A DNA stretch of 64,000 bases from CBDIHP01 sp965279195 (GCA_965279195.1 CBDIHP010000035.1:149637-213636); one strand, 5' to 3'. Shown: positions 25,082-34,800, counted from the stretch's first letter. Made by a program: numbers and translations. The notes: generated from the sequence alone by a model not told the origin.

Positions 25082-27145
25082 TCAGTTGTTCACGCCGTCG
25101 GCGCGGACGGGTGTGGAGGCGACGACCTTGGAGCCGAGGGTCATGTAGTCGCCGACGATCCGGAGGATCTCGTCGTTGTAGAAGTTGGCGTCCCACGCCG
25201 GGCGGTCGTAGCGGCTCTTGCGCTTCTCCTTGGCGGACTTGGCCTTGTCCTCGTCGTCGTTGGCGTCGGCGACGGTCTCGGCCTTGTACTTGTCCTCGTT
25301 CAGGGAGATCTGGTGCCGCTCCTTGCGCTCGTTGAACCGCTTGATGTCGGCGTCGCGCTTCTGGAACTTCGGGTCCGCCTTACGACGGTCGGCCGAGAGC
25401 TTCGAGAGCTGGGCGACGAGTTCCGGGGTCACCTTGTGGAAGTCGTCGTGCTTCTGCGCGGGGACCTTGTCGAACTTAAGGGCGTTGTCGCGGGAGACCT
25501 CGCCGAAGTCCTTGTGGTCGAAGATCGAGGGGATGTGGATGTCGGGCACCACGCCCTGGACCTGGGTGCTCTCGCCATTGGCGCGGTAGAACTGCTGGAT
25601 CGTGAGCTTGAGGGCCCCGAGGTTCGGCAGGTTCCGCTGGCGGATCAGGTCATTCAGGGGGACGATGCTCTGCACGGTGCCCTTGCCGAAGGTGCTGGAG
25701 TCGCCGACGATCAGGCCGCGGGCGTAGTCCTTGATCACGCCGGCGAAGATCTCGGAGGCGCTGGCGCTCTGGCGGTCGATCAGGACGACCAGGGGGCCGG
25801 TCCAGGTGATGCCCTGGTCCTCGTCCTCGTGCGGCTTGACGCCGTTGGCGTCGCGGACCTGGACGACCGGGCCGGTCTCGATGAACAGGCCGGAGAGCGA
25901 GATCGCCTCATTCAGGAGCCCGCCGCCGTTGCCGCGGAGGTCCATCATGACGAGGTCGATGCCCTTCTCCTTGAACTCGTTGATCAGCTTGCGGCAGTCC
26001 TCGGTGGCGCTCACCGCGTCGGCCTCGCCCCGGAGGATGGCGCCGGTGTCGCCGTAGAAGGCGGGCAGGTTGATCACGCCGACCTTCAGGGTCTTGCCGC
26101 CGGCCTTGGCCTCGATGATCTGCCCCTTGGCATGCTGGTCCTTGAGCTCGACCTTCGCCCGGGTGATCTCGATCTCCTTCTTCTCCTTCGACTCGGCCGA
26201 CTGCACGATCAGGCGGACCTTGGTGCCGGCCTCGCCCCGGATCTGGCGGACGATGTCCGACAGCTTCTTCTGGACGAAGTCGACCTCGGTGCCGTCGTCC
26301 TTCTTGATGCCGAGGATCTTGTCCTCGGGCTGGAGGCGGCCGTCCTTGTCGGCGGGTCCGTTGGGGACGAGTTCCTTGACGATCGCGAAGCCGTCCTCGG
26401 TCTGGAGTGAGGCCCCGATGCCCGAGAGCGACAGGTGGAGGGCCTGCTGGATCGTGTCCTCGACCGTCTTCGAGTTCATGTAGGTCGAGTGCGGGTCGAA
26501 CGTCCGGGTCAGGCTTCCGAGGTAGACTTCCAGCAGGTCGGCCATGTCGAACTGGTGGAAGAAGCGGTTGCGGTCGCGATAGCGGATCAGGACCTTCTTC
26601 GTGGCCTCCTCGGGCTTCTCCTTGTCCATCTTGGCCTGGAGGAGTTCGAGCTTGATCTGCTTGCGGACGCGGTCGCGGGCCTCCTCGGCCGTCGCGGGAT
26701 AGTCGAAGAGATCCGAGTCGTCGACGATGTTCTCGTCGGCGGAGAAGTCGTGCTTCTCCTTGAGGATCTCCTGGATGGCGGCGAACCGCTCGTCGGTGCG
26801 CTTGAGGTAGGTCTTGAAGACCTCGACGGCGAAGTCGAGGTTGCCCTCGTGGATCTTGTCGTCGAGCTCGGTGGCCTGCTTGTTGAAGCCCTCGACGTCG
26901 GCCTTGAGGAAGGTCTGCTTGCGGGGGTCGAGTTCCTTGAGGAACTCCTTGCACCACTTCTTGGCGATCTCGTCGTCGATCTTGGGCTTGGCGATGTGTT
27001 GCCGCTCGAGCAGGAACACGACCGTCCGGGCGATCCGCTCTTCGTTGGCGGACGGCTCCAGCTTGGCGTCGTCGGCGCCCATGCAGAGCGCGGCCACGCC
27101 CATGATCCCGAACGCCGCCAGGGGACGTAACGCAAATCGGGCCAT
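25082..27145 (-). CDS. prc: Carboxy-terminal processing (tail-specific) protease, S41 family, Prc-like
   Basis: The 687-residue periplasmic protease has a signal peptide (about 1-23). A long helical N-terminal domain follows, then a PDZ domain (about 240-330, SGIGASLQTEDGFAIVKEL) and the S41 core. The catalytic Ser lies in DRQSASASEIFAG (about 463) and the Lys in TFGKGTVQS (about 486). A C-terminal DUF3340-like extension of about 150 charged residues completes the Prc layout. The size agrees with E. coli Prc (682 residues). Such proteases degrade or trim envelope proteins from the C-terminus. The gene stands alone with its own terminator. A second S41 protease of different build is encoded at 44939-46714. 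Confidence 0.93.
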   Translation of the reverse strand: MARFALRPLAAFGIMGVAALCMGADDAKLEPSANEERIARTVVFLLERQHIAKPKIDDEIAKKWCKEFLKELDPRKQTFLKADVEGFNKQATELDDKIHEGNLDFAVEVFKTYLKRTDERFAAIQEILKEKHDFSADENIVDDSDLFDYPATAEEARDRVRKQIKLELLQAKMDKEKPEEATKKVLIRYRDRNRFFHQFDMADLLEVYLGSLTRTFDPHSTYMNSKTVEDTIQQALHLSLSGIGASLQTEDGFAIVKELVPNGPADKDGRLQPEDKILGIKKDDGTEVDFVQKKLSDIVRQIRGEAGTKVRLIVQSAESKEKKEIEITRAKVELKDQHAKGQIIEAKAGGKTLKVGVINLPAFYGDTGAILRGEADAVSATEDCRKLINEFKEKGIDLVMMDLRGNGGGLLNEAISLSGLFIETGPVVQVRDANGVKPHEDEDQGITWTGPLVVLIDRQSASASEIFAGVIKDYARGLIVGDSSTFGKGTVQSIVPLNDLIRQRNLPNLGALKLTIQQFYRANGESTQVQGVVPDIHIPSIFDHKDFGEVSRDNALKFDKVPAQKHDDFHKVTPELVAQLSKLSADRRKADPKFQKRDADIKRFNERKERHQISLNEDKYKAETVADANDDEDKAKSAKEKRKSRYDRPAWDANFYNDEILRIVGDYMTLGSKVVASTPVRADGVNN

Positions 27146-27211
27146 AATCTCGACTTCCGTGGTGGAAAGGGTCGTGGAATCCTCGGCGACGGCCGCCCGG
27201 CATTCGGGCGC

Positions 27212-27241
27212 ATCCTACCGCCAAGTGGGAAAAGCGGACAA
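27212..27241 (-). promoter_or_regulatory. Possible promoter of the Prc gene
   Basis: Read on the minus strand, TTGTCC and TAGGAT are separated by 18 bases and lie about 67 bases before the ATG at 27145. Each hexamer matches the consensus at four of six positions. Confidence 0.3.
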
Positions 27242-27394
27242 GGTTGATCTCGGACGAGGCGGGAAGGGCTCCCCGTGGTCTGTCAAGGGATCGGCACCCT
27301 CTTCCCTTAATCTACGCGTTCGGAAGGCGAGAGTTCACCCTGCAATTCTCCGTTGTGGCCGAATTTCTTCGGCCAGGGCCGTTCGTGGATGCCG

Positions 27395-28567
27395 TCACCT
27401 GACCCACTCCACTTCGAGCGGGGCCAGCATCGCCTGGGGGCTCGTCACCGCCCCGACCTGGACGGGCATCGGGACGAAGTGGAGCCAGAACCGGATACCT
27501 CGGGGGGTGATCCTCACGTCGCTCGATACCTGGAGCCGGCCGTCAGCGTCGATCACGATCCGATCCCGCACCCCCTCCCCGAATCCCTCCACCGAGAGCG
27601 CAGTGCATCGGGAACTGTCCATGAGATGGGCCCACCCCTCGGGCTTACGGGCGTCCCCCTTCGGCGGCGCGGCGAACATCTGCATCGAGTCGGACCGGCC
27701 CCTGCGGATCGTCCAGGGCCGCTCCCCCTTGGCCTCGGCCTCGAACTCGCAGCGCTCCCCCTTGAGGACCTGGGTGTAGACCGTAGAGCCCGCCCCGAAA
27801 TCGGCCAGGGTCGTCCCCTTGCCGACCAGGACGTTCAGGTCCAGCCCCATCATCGAGGCCCCCTCGCCCCGGATCATCCAGAAAACCTCGACCCAGCTCT
27901 TGGAGTTCGGAAACGTCAGGTCGAGGGTCGATCCGACGACTTTCCCGTCTGGCAGGGTGGTGGTCGTCGTATAATGCAAGCCGATCGCCAGGGGCCCCTC
28001 GCGCGTGACCGTCGCCGTCGTCCCCTCGCCGCCGACCTTCGCGACCCTGCCCGACTGGTCATGCAGGAATAGCCCGGTCGACTTCGATGCGACGTACTCA
28101 TCCTTGCCATTGGTGACCCGGGTCAGGAAGCCGTCGAGGTTCTCGGGCAACTGGTAGCTCAGGGAACGGCCGTTGGCGACGGTGATCACGCCGTCGGCCT
28201 TCTTGACAGTCATCCCGCCGCTGCCCTCGTGGGGCTCGCCCTCGCGGATCTCGTAGGGCGACTCGCCGAAGGCCCCGGTGCTGCTGTTGAATTCGAGCGA
28301 GATGGAGTCTGGACGGTCCGGGACCGGCCGGAACTGGGCGGGGACGGGCTTGCCCAGCCAGCGGAGTTGCAGCCGTTTCGGATCCCGACCGTTCGCGGGG
28401 AACTCGACGCGGACCGGGTATCCAAACCGGCGGAGCCCGGCTGTCTCTCGGAGGAGGAACCGCAGGGGCTCGGCGGCGGGGGCCGGGGCGGCGGTCGCGA
28501 GCGAGGGCAGGGCGGTGGCGGCGGCCAGGGCGTGCAGGGCCTGGCGGCGAGTGGGCCTGGGCGTCAT
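27395..28567 (-). CDS. Tat-exported protein of unknown function
   Basis: The open frame is longer, but ATG 28567 has GGAG nine bases upstream and gives a clear twin-arginine leader (TRRQALHALAAATALPSLA), so export folded through Tat is likely. The mature protein of about 360 residues is rich in beta strands, with many short blocks of the kind RNTLDLTFPNSKSWVEVFW. The N-terminal part (RRFGYPVRVEFPANG) loosely recalls the RIFT-barrel domain of PcRGLX/YetA-like polysaccharide lyases. That likeness is weak and unproven. It is transcribed away from the gene at 28746. Confidence 0.7.
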   Translation of the reverse strand: MTPRPTRRQALHALAAATALPSLATAAPAPAAEPLRFLLRETAGLRRFGYPVRVEFPANGRDPKRLQLRWLGKPVPAQFRPVPDRPDSISLEFNSSTGAFGESPYEIREGEPHEGSGGMTVKKADGVITVANGRSLSYQLPENLDGFLTRVTNGKDEYVASKSTGLFLHDQSGRVAKVGGEGTTATVTREGPLAIGLHYTTTTTLPDGKVVGSTLDLTFPNSKSWVEVFWMIRGEGASMMGLDLNVLVGKGTTLADFGAGSTVYTQVLKGERCEFEAEAKGERPWTIRRGRSDSMQMFAAPPKGDARKPEGWAHLMDSSRCTALSVEGFGEGVRDRIVIDADGRLQVSSDVRITPRGIRFWLHFVPMPVQVGAVTSPQAMLAPLEVEWVR

Positions 28568-28745
28568 CGGGCGGGCTCCTCGGTCCGGGCGGGGGAGGTC
28601 GAATCCCCCGATGGTCGAACGTCGGGGCCCGCGGATCAAGGCCCGGCCACCGGGAACTGGCAAGGAGTTTGCATCCGACGATCGGCGACCGACGCGGGAC
28701 CTCCGCGCCTGGGCGAGCACCTTGGATCCACGGGGAGGCCAGTTC

Positions 28746-29954
28746 ATGAATCGTCGATCGGCCGGGATGATGGGCGTCGCGCTGGCGACCGCCCTGGGTT
28801 GTGCGGACCTGGCCCACGCCCAGGCGACCGTCGGGGCCTCCGCCGGGCAGGGGCGCTCGGTCAACGCCAGGACCCCTACCGTCCCAGGCACCAATCAGGT
28901 CGCACCCGCGCCGGGTGGCAACGAAAGTTTTCGGACAGGCGGCGCGCTCGTCGCGCCGGTCGGCCCGACTGAGCGTGAGATCGCGATCTCTCAATCGGTC
29001 CTCGGGGCCATCGAGGCCAGCCACCTCGCGGCCATCGCCGCGACCGCCTCGCCCAACGTCGGCGACCGTCCCGCCGTGAACTCCCTGGGCGAAGATCTGC
29101 GCGGGACGTCGGATCGCGCGTTCCTCGACACCCGTCGCCGGGTGGCCGCCTTCGCGGGCGACCCCGGCCAGGACGGCGACGCCGGCATCGCCCGGACGCG
29201 GACCTCGGCCCGGTTCGGGTACCTCGCCGGCCGCTACATCCACACCCTGGCCGCCCTCCACGGCAAGGCCCCGGACGTCGCCGAGCCCGCCGTTGACGCC
29301 GCCAAACGGCCGACCCCGGCCGCCCTGGTGGCCAACGGAGACGACGCGATCCGGATCGCCCTGGTGAATGACTCGGTGCGGAAGGTCCTGACCGCCCGGG
29401 CCCTCCGGCGCGACCTGGCGACGGTCAACGCCCCCTCCGGCACTGGCCAGGAGCTGACCGCCCAGGCCCGGGTCATGGAGAACGAAGGCCGGCAGATGCT
29501 GATGCGTCTGGCGACCAACGCCCCCGCCGTCGAGCCGGCCGCCCCGGTGCCCGGCTCCACGACCACCGCGCCCCCGGACACCCCTTTGACCCGCCCCGAC
29601 GGCCGGGTCACGGCGAAGGAGTCGCTCTCCAGCCGCGCGGCCGATCGGAAGCAGGCCAGCAAGGAATCGCCCTCCGGGCGCGGCGAGAACGCCCCCGGCA
29701 ACACCCCGACGACCCGCCCGGGCGCCATGGCCAGCCTGGGCCGCCCGACCGGCGATGACCCCGCGCTCGGCAACGCCAACCGCCCGACCGCGATCCAGCT
29801 CGCCCGGATCGGCCTGGAACTGGTGGACTCGCTCCCCTCATCTGCCGGCGTCGACGCCGAGATCCGGGGCCAGCGGCTCCCCGACCGCCCCGCCTCTGAG
29901 GACCGCGACGTCCCCCCCGCCATCGCCCCCGGCGGCACCGTCCCCCGGTTCTGA
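28746..29954 (+). CDS. Secreted protein of unknown function, Pro/Ala/Arg-rich second half
   Basis: ATG 28746 has GGGAGG nine bases upstream and gives a signal peptide of about 25 residues ending AHAQA. Residues about 65-250 form a helical region (EREIAISQSVLGAIEASHLA and later) containing polar residues but no recognised motif. From about 260 the chain is low-complexity, rich in Pro, Thr, Ala and Arg, and then ends with a short helix (IQLARIGLELVDSLP). Codon use fits the neighbours. I do not recognise the family. Confidence 0.65.
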   Translation: MNRRSAGMMGVALATALGCADLAHAQATVGASAGQGRSVNARTPTVPGTNQVAPAPGGNESFRTGGALVAPVGPTEREIAISQSVLGAIEASHLAAIAATASPNVGDRPAVNSLGEDLRGTSDRAFLDTRRRVAAFAGDPGQDGDAGIARTRTSARFGYLAGRYIHTLAALHGKAPDVAEPAVDAAKRPTPAALVANGDDAIRIALVNDSVRKVLTARALRRDLATVNAPSGTGQELTAQARVMENEGRQMLMRLATNAPAVEPAAPVPGSTTTAPPDTPLTRPDGRVTAKESLSSRAADRKQASKESPSGRGENAPGNTPTTRPGAMASLGRPTGDDPALGNANRPTAIQLARIGLELVDSLPSSAGVDAEIRGQRLPDRPASEDRDVPPAIAPGGTVPRF

Positions 29955-29966
29955 GCGTCCTCGCAG

Positions 29967-30008
29967 GGTGGGTTTGACGCGGCCTTTCCGGCCCGTGTCA
30001 AACCCACC
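29967..30008. terminator. Inverted repeat, probable terminator
   Basis: GGTGGGTTTGAC (29967-29978) and GTCAAACCCACC (29997-30008) form a perfect 12-base stem 12 bases after the stop of the preceding gene. The loop is itself partly paired. No T-run follows, so the mechanism is uncertain. The rest of the 242-base gap to the next gene contains only a short TTGTT-G-AACAA palindrome at 30155-30165. Confidence 0.5.
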
Positions 30009-30196
30009 GACGGAGGCGAATGACGGATCCGCCCACCTCAGTGTCAGGGAGCCGACATCGGCGGGGCTGGCCGGAGACGGCCCGCACCGCGCCCTACCCA
30101 GATTGGCTCAAGTTCCGGCGGCCTCGTGCCGAAAGTGTGTTCGACGGCACCATTTTGTTGAACAACTTTGAATCGACCCCACGCCGGAGCCCTACC

Positions 30197-30673
30197 ATGC
30201 GCGAGCATGCCGGGTCCAGCTTCGTGCTCAGCCTCCTGATCGTGTCGGGCTTCGCGATCCTCCTCTTCCCCGACGAGAAGGGTCTGAAGACCGCAGCGGC
30301 CGCCAGGCCCAGACCGACCGGGACCGCCGCCGAGGCCACCCCTGCCGCCCCGCCTCCCTCGCCCCACGCCCCCAGACCGAGCCTCACCCGGTCCCTCCCG
30401 AAACCTCCCGAGACGCACCCGACCGTCGCCCGCGCGACTGCCCCGGATGCGGCCGTGCCCTCCGTCCCGCCGCGCACCGTCGTGGCCACCGAGCCGGCCC
30501 CGCCGAGGGCGACCTTCACGGCCGCAGCCCGGCCCATCGCGAGCGTCCTCGACGACGACGCCCCCCGGCTCGAACCCATCGAACTCGCCGAGGCGCCCGA
30601 GCCCGCCGTCCCGCCGATCCGTCGACGCGTCGGCGGATCCTGGCAACCCGGCCCCGCCCAGCGGGGCCGATAA
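30197..30673 (+). CDS. Small single-span membrane protein with Pro/Ala-rich tail
   Basis: The 158-residue product has one hydrophobic helix at its start (SFVLSLLIVSGFAILLF, about 8-24). A long disordered region rich in Pro, Ala, Thr and Arg follows. ATG 30197 has GGAG eight bases before it; the frame is open further upstream but without hydrophobic or family-like sequence. No motif is recognised. It converges on the coiled-coil repeat protein gene, with a family A repeat between. Confidence 0.6.
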   Translation: MREHAGSSFVLSLLIVSGFAILLFPDEKGLKTAAAARPRPTGTAAEATPAAPPPSPHAPRPSLTRSLPKPPETHPTVARATAPDAAVPSVPPRTVVATEPAPPRATFTAAARPIASVLDDDAPRLEPIELAEAPEPAVPPIRRRVGGSWQPGPAQRGR

Positions 30674-30711
30674 ATCCCCGTCGATTCCAGAATGCCTCGA
30701 CCTGTTCGGAG

Positions 30712-30847
30712 CCAGCCCGTGTGCCAATGGCTGTGCCAGTGCGACAGGGCCTTGTGCCCGAACAGGTCGACCTCGAACGACAGTCGCGAGCCAGTCCCGC
30801 GGTTGAGGCCTCGCCCGCACTGGCACCGCCAGTGGCACACGAACTGA
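30712..30847. repeat. Family A inverted repeat between convergent genes
   Basis: The arms 30712-30743 and 30816-30847 are 32 bases each and are the same sequence, with a few changes, as the perfect arms at 10476-10507 and 10664-10695. Each arm contains a small palindrome around CACTGGC/GCCAGTG. The sequence CCTGTTCGGAGCCAG before the left arm is also shared with the copy near 10465. It occupies most of the gap between the convergent genes ending at 30673 and 30888. Confidence 0.8.
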
Positions 30848-30887
30848 CCTCAAACGGCGCAGAGGCTTGATGTACCGAGGCAGGAGC

Positions 30888-31673
30888 TCACGGCTTGGGG
30901 GAGTTGGGGACGGCGTCGAGGGTGTTGTCTTTTTCGAGGGCCTCGCGCTGCTTTGTCAGCTCCTCGTACTTCTTCGAGAGGGCGGCCTTGGCCCTGGAGG
31001 CGGCGTCGGAGGTCGCGGCGCCGAGCTTGGCCATGTCTTCCTTGGTCTTGCGTAGGTCCTCTTCGAGGTAGGCCCCGAGCTTCTGGCGGTTGACCTCCCA
31101 CTCGGCCTTGAGCTTCTCCATCTTGGGCGCGAGCTTGGCCTTGGCCTCGGTGGTGGCCTCGGACGCCTGGCCCTTCAGGTGCTGATATTCCTCGCCGACC
31201 GCCTTCATGTTGCTCGACCACGAGGCCGACAGCTTGGCGCGGGCGGCGGTCCAGTCCTCGCCGAGCTGGGCCATCTCGGCGTTGAGCTTCTCGCGGGCGG
31301 GCCCGGTGGCCTTGGCGGCCTTGTCCTTGAGGACCCGCATCTCGTCGGCGAGGTTGGCCGACTGCTTCTCGAAGGTCTCGCTGAGCTTGACGCGGGCGGC
31401 GGCCCACTTCTGGCTCATGACCTCCATCTGGGCGGCCAGCTTCTCGCGGGCCGGTCCGGTGGCCCTGGCGGCCTCCGCGCTCAGCTTGGTGTACTCCTCG
31501 CCGGCCGATTTCGCGGCCGACTCCATCTTGGAGACCAGCTTGGCCCAGTAGTCCTTCGCCCGTTCCGTGAGCGTCTTCTCGGCGGGCTCCTGCGCCCGGG
31601 CCATCGGTCCCGCGGCGACCATCAGGCCGGCCGACAGCAGCGAATTCCAGACGAGGCGACGGGTGCGTGTCAT
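30888..31673 (-). CDS. Secreted coiled-coil protein with four Trp-marked repeats
   Basis: The 261-residue protein has a signal peptide (about 1-27, ending ARAQ), followed by an almost wholly helical, Ala/Lys/Glu-rich chain. It is built from four units of about 51 residues, each beginning with a Trp (W43, W90, W141, W192). The block ATGPAREKL recurs at 71-79 and 122-130. The pattern predicts a long periplasmic coiled coil or a helical bundle. No enzyme motif is seen and no family is recognised. Codon use is like the neighbours. Confidence 0.72.
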   Translation of the reverse strand: MTRTRRLVWNSLLSAGLMVAAGPMARAQEPAEKTLTERAKDYWAKLVSKMESAAKSAGEEYTKLSAEAARATGPAREKLAAQMEVMSQKWAAARVKLSETFEKQSANLADEMRVLKDKAAKATGPAREKLNAEMAQLGEDWTAARAKLSASWSSNMKAVGEEYQHLKGQASEATTEAKAKLAPKMEKLKAEWEVNRQKLGAYLEEDLRKTKEDMAKLGAATSDAASRAKAALSKKYEELTKQREALEKDNTLDAVPNSPKP

Positions 31674-31806
31674 GGGGACGTCCTCCGGGCCAACTCGGGT
31701 CGGTCCGTGGCCCCTCAGCGGGAGCAGACTCGTGGTGTTCTCGGCCCGACCCTCCCCCCATGATAGCCGGGAGGGTCAAGCCGAGATATCAAATTCCCGT
31801 CACACG

Positions 31807-34800
31807 TCAGCGACGTGCCGGTGCGCTCGGCGACGGCTGGAGGTTCCGCAGGTACGCGATCAGGTCGGCCATCGACTCGGCCGGGATCTCCTTTTCGAGC
31901 CCCTCCGGCATCAACGACATCCCCGTCGACTTGACCTCGTCGATCTGCGACCGCGAGACCACGTCCGTCGCCCCCTCGGCCCGCTTGAGGGTCAACGCAT
32001 TGGCCGACTCCAGCGCGATCAGCCCGGTCACCACCCGGCCGTCGACCGTGGCGACCTGGTAGTTGATCATGTTCGGGGCGACCTCGCGGTTGGGGTCGAG
32101 GATGTGCATCAGCAGATCATCCGGGGTTCGGTTGGCGACCGTGGCGAGGTTCGGCCCGACCTCGACCCCCTGGCCCTCGGCCTGGTGGCAGGTGGCGCAG
32201 ATCTTCTTGTAGACCGCCTTGCCCGACTCGGGCCTGCCGGCCTTCGCCAGCGCCCCCGAGTAGGACTTGATGATCCCCGCGCGGTTCGACGTCGGGTTGG
32301 CCGCGAACAGCTTCGAGGCCCGCTGCTTGATCGCCGGCCGGGCGTCGGCCAGGAGCTGCCTCTGGCGGATCACGTCGACGTCGGCCGTGGCGACCGTCTT
32401 CTTCTCGACCGCGCCGAGCAGGGCTTCGAGCCGATCAGGACGGGCGAAGAGGATCTCCAGGGCCTCGCGCCGGACGGTCGGGCTGAGGGACGACCAGCGC
32501 TCCAGGATCGCCCCGGCCACGGTCGGGTCCGACTGCTCGCCGAGCGTCCGCAGGACTTCGAGCTGGAGCGCCACCGGCTCGCGGGCGCCGAGCAGATCGG
32601 GGAGGACTTCCATCACGGTCGCGGGCGAGCCGAGGCTGAGCATCTTCACCGCCTCGATCCGCGAGGCGACCGACGCGCCGGCCTTCGTCGCATTGGCCTT
32701 CGCCTTCGCCAGGGCGGGGGCCATGATCTTCGCCGCCTCGCCTTCGAGCTTGAGCGACCGGCCCGAGCGCTGGTAGCCGCGACGCAGGCCCTGGATCACG
32801 GTCTGGGCCAGGGCGGGGTCGGCGTCCTTGCCGGCGTAGGCGGTGAGGATCTCCCGGGCGGCCGAGTCGTCCTCGGGCCCGAGCAGCGAGGCCAGCTCGC
32901 CGAGGTACGCCTTGCCGGCAGGGGACTTCAGAAACGCCGGCTGCCCGGCCAGCGCGGTCATCAGGGCCGGCACCCGGCCGCTCGCCGAGCTGAGGACGGC
33001 GGCGCGGGTCCACTTGTCCGACTGGTCCTTGATGGCGATCTTCGTGAGGGCCCCGGTCGCCCTGGCGTCCTTCGACTCGCCCAGCGAGAACGCCGCCTGG
33101 AACCGGACCATCGGGTCGGCGTCATCGGCCAGCCTGACGAGGGCCGAGAGCAACTCGGGCGAATCCTTGAGCAGCGTCTCGGAGAGCTTCGCCGCCTGCT
33201 CGCGGACGCGGGGTTCCTCATCGCTCATCGCCGGCAGCAGCGTGGCGGCGTCGAGGGCCCCGAGTGCGCCGAGGGTCCAGAGGGCGTGCGTGCGGCCCAG
33301 GGCGGTCGGCCGGCGAACGGCGAGGTCCTTGAGCAGCGGGATCGCGGCCGAATCCTTCCTCTGGAGCAGCAGCCTCTGGGCGGTCTCACGCCACCAGCCG
33401 TCGGGGTGGGCCAGGTGGCCGACGAGTTCGGCGGCGGTCGCCTTGCTGAGCTTCGGCGGGGCGGGCCGCTTGTAGCCGACGGGGACGATGTCGTAGATCC
33501 GGCCCTTGTCCTTGCCGCTGGTCAGATCCAGGTGCTTCTTGATCGGTTCGGGGATCGAGAACGGGTGCTCGATGGTCTCGCGGTACATATCGAGCATCGC
33601 CAGCGTGCCGCCGGGCGTGTTGCGGAAGAGGACCGGGCGGAACCAGTTGTCGGTGGAGGCGAGGAACTCCACCTTCTGGTCGGCGCGGGTGGCCTTGTAC
33701 CGGGCCCCGTTCAGCTCGACGATCTTGCGGTGCACGAGGTTGCCGCCGACGTCCCCGATGAAGGCGTTGCCGCGATACTCGGGCGGGTAGGCGGTCCCGC
33801 GATAGATGGTCACGCCGGTCGCCGAGGTGAAGAAGCCGGTCGCGACCAGTTCGGTCGGCGGCAGCTTCTTGCGGTACTCGGGGTCGGCCGCGCGCTGGCG
33901 GGTCCGGACGATCCGCCAGGGCTCGGGCTGGCTGATCCGGTACACCGGCGCGGCGGGGCCTTCGACGGGGATGTCTTCGAGGACGGCCGAGGTCGTGAGC
34001 GCGGGGTTCCGTTCGAGGTAGCTCGACGGCAGGATGATCTGCCGCATGTGGTTGCTGTTGTTGCAGACGAACCGGTGCCCCCAGTCGTCGAAGCTGTGGC
34101 CGAACTGGCCGCCGCCCGAGGTCGCCTCGAAGACCGAGCCGTCGGGCCGGAACCGGTAATCCCGGCCCCGGACGGAGACGAGCTTCGCATCGGCCTTCGT
34201 GTGATTCTTGATGTCGCCGCCGTTGCTGCCGGAGGACCCGTAGATCCAGCCGTCGGTCCCCCACTGGAGGCCGTTCAGGAGCCCTTGCACGTTCTGGACG
34301 CCGAAGCCGCTGAACATGACCTTCTTGATGTCGGCCACGCCGTCGCCGTCGGTGTCCTTCGCATAAAAGATATCAGGCGCGACGGTGACGAAGACGCCGC
34401 CGTCGTAGGCGACAATCCCGGTCGGCCAGGAGAGGTCGGGGACGAAGATGGTGGACTTGTCGTAGACCCCGTCGCCGTCGACGTCCACGAGCCGGCGGAC
34501 GTTGCCGGTCGGGGTATTCTCGGGGTAGGGATACCCGCGCATCTCGACGACGTAGAGCCTGGCGTCCTCGTCGAATACGGCGTCGACGGGGTCGGTGAGG
34601 ATCGGCTCGACGGCGATCGGCCTGAGTTCGAAACCTTCGTGGATCTTGAACGATTTCAATGCCTCGGCCGGCGACTTGGCCGGGATCCGGGGCAGTTCCT
34701 TGGCGAGGTCGTCCTGCGGGGGCGCGGAAACGGCCATCCAGACGGCGCCGAGGACGAAAGCCAATGACATCAGGGACGTCGGCAAGACGCGGCGGGGCAT
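31807..34800 (-). CDS. PSCyt-type membrane-bound dehydrogenase/haem-binding protein
   Basis: The 997-residue secreted protein belongs to a family expanded in planctomycetes. A signal sequence (about 1-26) precedes a beta-propeller dehydrogenase domain (about 40-440, with VVEMRGYPYPEN, DGDGVYDKSTIF and FIGDVGGNLVHRK). HEAT-like helical repeats follow (about 455-800), then a class I cytochrome c domain with one haem site CATCHQ (about 867) and a distal Met. It probably oxidises a sugar or alcohol outside the cytoplasm and passes electrons to the haem. The substrate is unknown. Coding runs close to the consensus for this family, with no breaks. Confidence 0.9.
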   Translation of the reverse strand: MPRRVLPTSLMSLAFVLGAVWMAVSAPPQDDLAKELPRIPAKSPAEALKSFKIHEGFELRPIAVEPILTDPVDAVFDEDARLYVVEMRGYPYPENTPTGNVRRLVDVDGDGVYDKSTIFVPDLSWPTGIVAYDGGVFVTVAPDIFYAKDTDGDGVADIKKVMFSGFGVQNVQGLLNGLQWGTDGWIYGSSGSNGGDIKNHTKADAKLVSVRGRDYRFRPDGSVFEATSGGGQFGHSFDDWGHRFVCNNSNHMRQIILPSSYLERNPALTTSAVLEDIPVEGPAAPVYRISQPEPWRIVRTRQRAADPEYRKKLPPTELVATGFFTSATGVTIYRGTAYPPEYRGNAFIGDVGGNLVHRKIVELNGARYKATRADQKVEFLASTDNWFRPVLFRNTPGGTLAMLDMYRETIEHPFSIPEPIKKHLDLTSGKDKGRIYDIVPVGYKRPAPPKLSKATAAELVGHLAHPDGWWRETAQRLLLQRKDSAAIPLLKDLAVRRPTALGRTHALWTLGALGALDAATLLPAMSDEEPRVREQAAKLSETLLKDSPELLSALVRLADDADPMVRFQAAFSLGESKDARATGALTKIAIKDQSDKWTRAAVLSSASGRVPALMTALAGQPAFLKSPAGKAYLGELASLLGPEDDSAAREILTAYAGKDADPALAQTVIQGLRRGYQRSGRSLKLEGEAAKIMAPALAKAKANATKAGASVASRIEAVKMLSLGSPATVMEVLPDLLGAREPVALQLEVLRTLGEQSDPTVAGAILERWSSLSPTVRREALEILFARPDRLEALLGAVEKKTVATADVDVIRQRQLLADARPAIKQRASKLFAANPTSNRAGIIKSYSGALAKAGRPESGKAVYKKICATCHQAEGQGVEVGPNLATVANRTPDDLLMHILDPNREVAPNMINYQVATVDGRVVTGLIALESANALTLKRAEGATDVVSRSQIDEVKSTGMSLMPEGLEKEIPAESMADLIAYLRNLQPSPSAPARR

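Noticed and set aside
31567..34767. Plus-strand open frame of 1066 codons opposite the PSCyt gene
   Set aside because: It is the shadow of the minus-strand PSCyt gene. The composition (Arg, Gly, Ala, Val, Asp) is that of a mirrored frame and no motif is seen.
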